Source of the DNA: Stramonita haemastoma
Lineage: Eukaryota; Mollusca; Gastropoda; Neogastropoda; Muricidae
Length of the DNA stretch: 32,500 nucleotides
NCBI GenBank assembly: GCA_030674155.1
Contig: CM060328.1
Span: 37,553,067 to 37,585,566, forward strand
Reading direction: 5' to 3'
A program made the translations under genes and the position numbers. The notes below the pieces were generated by a model. That model searched no databases and was not told the DNA's origin. It was given only the letters and a program-made list of their open reading frames with translations. Positions 21,768 to 32,500 of this stretch are shown one piece after another; within the stretch, counting starts at the first letter, position 1; every line of letters starts with the position of its first letter.

Positions 21768-22756
21768 TTTGATGGCACAAAACAATACAAGATTTATCTT
21801 TCCTGAGAAAGTCGTTATACCAGAATAAACCAAAACTTATTTGCAGATATATTCACTGTTTCATTAATTTAAATCTATTAAATTTTATACTTTTATGAAT
21901 CTACTGTGTTCCACAGATTTTACATACAATTTAACACCGAGTAGCATAACAGGTTTTATCTAGAGCAGTAAACCAGCTGCATAGATTAGGGAATGGCCGA
22001 AAAATACTAAAGTAGCAAATCTTAGCAACATTGCTTTTAAAAATGAAAAAATGAGGGTTTTTTTAATTAAAAGAAGAAAAAGAATGAAAAAGAGAAGATT
22101 GCTCAAAGTCTGTATCATTGTTATTGAATGGGTTAGGTGTTATTTTGATAAGGTGTAAATATCTGGGAACTTTTTTTTCAAGACAAATCTAGAGAACGTT
22201 TTCCTTATTTTTACATTAAGTTGAATGCTCTACCCAATATCTCACTTTTCCAAAACTAGATTTTTACGTTAATAAGTTATTTCAAGGTGTTTTACGATCA
22301 TTGGCAGCTTGCCTCCTTCGGGGCTTGGGGGAAGGAGGGAACACAAAGAAGGAAAAGAACAAGAGGAAACACACACGCGCGCCCCAGCGCACGGGCACGG
22401 GTATATGCACGCGCATCCACACACATGCATGTGTAAGTGTGTAAGTGTGTGTGTGTGTGCATGCCTTTTGGGCGCTTATGCAAGTGCACGCCATAAAATG
22501 ATCGATATAATGTGCTTTCTTTCTTTCTTTCTTTTTTTTTTTTCTTTAGATAAAGCCAAGGAAATAAAATTTTCGCTGCTGTGGTATTTAGATAAAGTCA
22601 CTGATACTGTTATCATAGCAGTTTTGATTGGTTACACCTTCTTGCTTCTTTTTAGTACAACACTTTTCATTGGTTGATGGATTCATCATGTCAGCGTCCA
22701 TAGCATCACGACTGTTATGAACAAGTTGGGTCAGGACTACACAAGAGAAAACGAAG
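21768..22756. promoter_or_regulatory. Head-to-head intergenic region between MED27 and DNAAF4
   Basis: The 989 bp between the MED27 start (minus) and the DNAAF4 start (plus) must hold both promoters. Two inverted CCAAT boxes (ATTGG at 22627-22631 and 22669-22673, 42 bp apart) lie 84-130 bp before the DNAAF4 ATG; such pairs usually bind NF-Y. AGCAAC at 22024-22029 is one half of an RFX X-box, which is expected for ciliary genes, but no convincing second half is seen. A CG-rich patch with alternating CACACGCGCG lies near 22370-22410, and GT units near 22436-22458. No TATA box is obvious. Confidence 0.6.
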
Positions 22757-31957
<9,201 letters not shown>

Positions 31958-32264
31958 GTAAGCTGGTAAAAGTAAGGTGCAAGCTGCATTTCACTTTGCT
32001 TGAATAATAAAGTATGTCCTTTAAACACTAGAAAACAATTTGGTGAAAAAAGATTGTATATAAAAAAGAAAGAACTAAGCTTGGCTTGGGATACAGATCT
32101 GCACATTTGCAAAGACATAGTTCTGCTTCTGTAACTATAGGTTGGGTTTGGGGGAATGTTCTTTGTTTTGACTGTCTTAAAGTAACAAGCCCCACATACA
32201 TGATTTTGCATAAATTGGTGCAAAAATATGATACATGTTACAAATTGCCCTCAAAGTTGGAATG

Positions 32265-32341
32265 TGGCTACCTGAATGTGGAAAAAGATCACATACACAA
32301 AAACCTCACCATTGGTGAACGTCAGAGCTCTAGCTGAGGAA
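32265..32341 (+). repeat. Short dispersed repeat, copy 2
   Basis: GTGGCTACCTGAATGTGGAA, AGATCACATACA, CATTGGTGAACGTCAGAG and CTAGCTGAGGAAC match the copy at 31669. It lies in DNAAF4 intron 10, which runs off the window. Confidence 0.8.
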
Positions 32342-32447
32342 CAAAAATAAAAATAGATAAATAAATTATGTGGATTAGTTGGTATGCATGTGTGCTAATA
32401 TCCAGTGTTCCAGAAACTGGTCATTTCAGTGGTTTTTCTTTTGTCAT

Positions 32448-32500
32448 GGGGACGGGATAGCTTAGTGGTCAGGGCACTTGCTTTCCCCAAGCGAAGGTTC
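32448..32500 (+). mobile_element. tRNA-derived SINE head, cut by the window end
   Basis: GGGGACGGGATAGCTTAGTGGTC followed by AGGGCACTTGCTTTCCCCAA and the start of a B box (GAAGGTTC) at the last base. The A-box segment TAGCTTAGTGG is canonical. The rest of the element is outside the window. Confidence 0.7.

Noticed and set aside
22282..22677. Open frames on both strands near 22300-22677
   Set aside because: Built partly on CA/CG-rich simple sequence and a poly-T run in the promoter region; no domain or splice support.

Overview
The window is animal nuclear DNA: four spliced genes with GT-AG introns plus one AT-AG intron, abundant (CA)n, (GA)n and (TA)n microsatellites, tRNA-derived SINEs and decayed LINE 3' ends. 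The repeat style and the degree of divergence from vertebrate orthologues suggest a lophotrochozoan, most likely a gastropod mollusc. That placement is inference; no species is identified.

Layout. 1-1762 is repeats: a compound microsatellite, a LINE 3' tail, (TA)n, a hairpin and a reversed SINE-like element. 1763-3423 (+) is a small three-exon gene for a 94-residue protein that I do not recognise for certain. 3424-7223 is gene-free and ends in CA-rich compound arrays. 7224-12167 (-) is MRPS30 (mitoribosomal protein mL65/PDCD9), complete in four exons. 12168-15261 holds two SINEs, a decayed LINE tail, CA arrays, a dispersed repeat and an unusual minisatellite. 15262-21767 (-) is MED27 (Mediator subunit 27), complete in eight exons but with a one-base frame break in exon 3. 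21768-22756 is a short head-to-head promoter region. 22757 to beyond 31957 (+) is DNAAF4/DYX1C1 (axonemal dynein assembly factor), ten exons seen, with the 3' end outside the window.

The genes are housekeeping or ciliary and do not form one pathway: mL65 works in the mitochondrial ribosome, MED27 in RNA polymerase II transcription, and DNAAF4 in cytoplasmic pre-assembly of dynein arms. No bacterial operon, CRISPR array, virus or complete transposon was seen. The main points of interest are a U12-type AT-AG intron in DNAAF4, a degraded second copy of the DNAAF4 exon 3-4 segment inside intron 4 (possibly an assembly artefact), the MED27 frame break, and a strong strand bias of intronic microsatellites (GT/GA on the sense strand).
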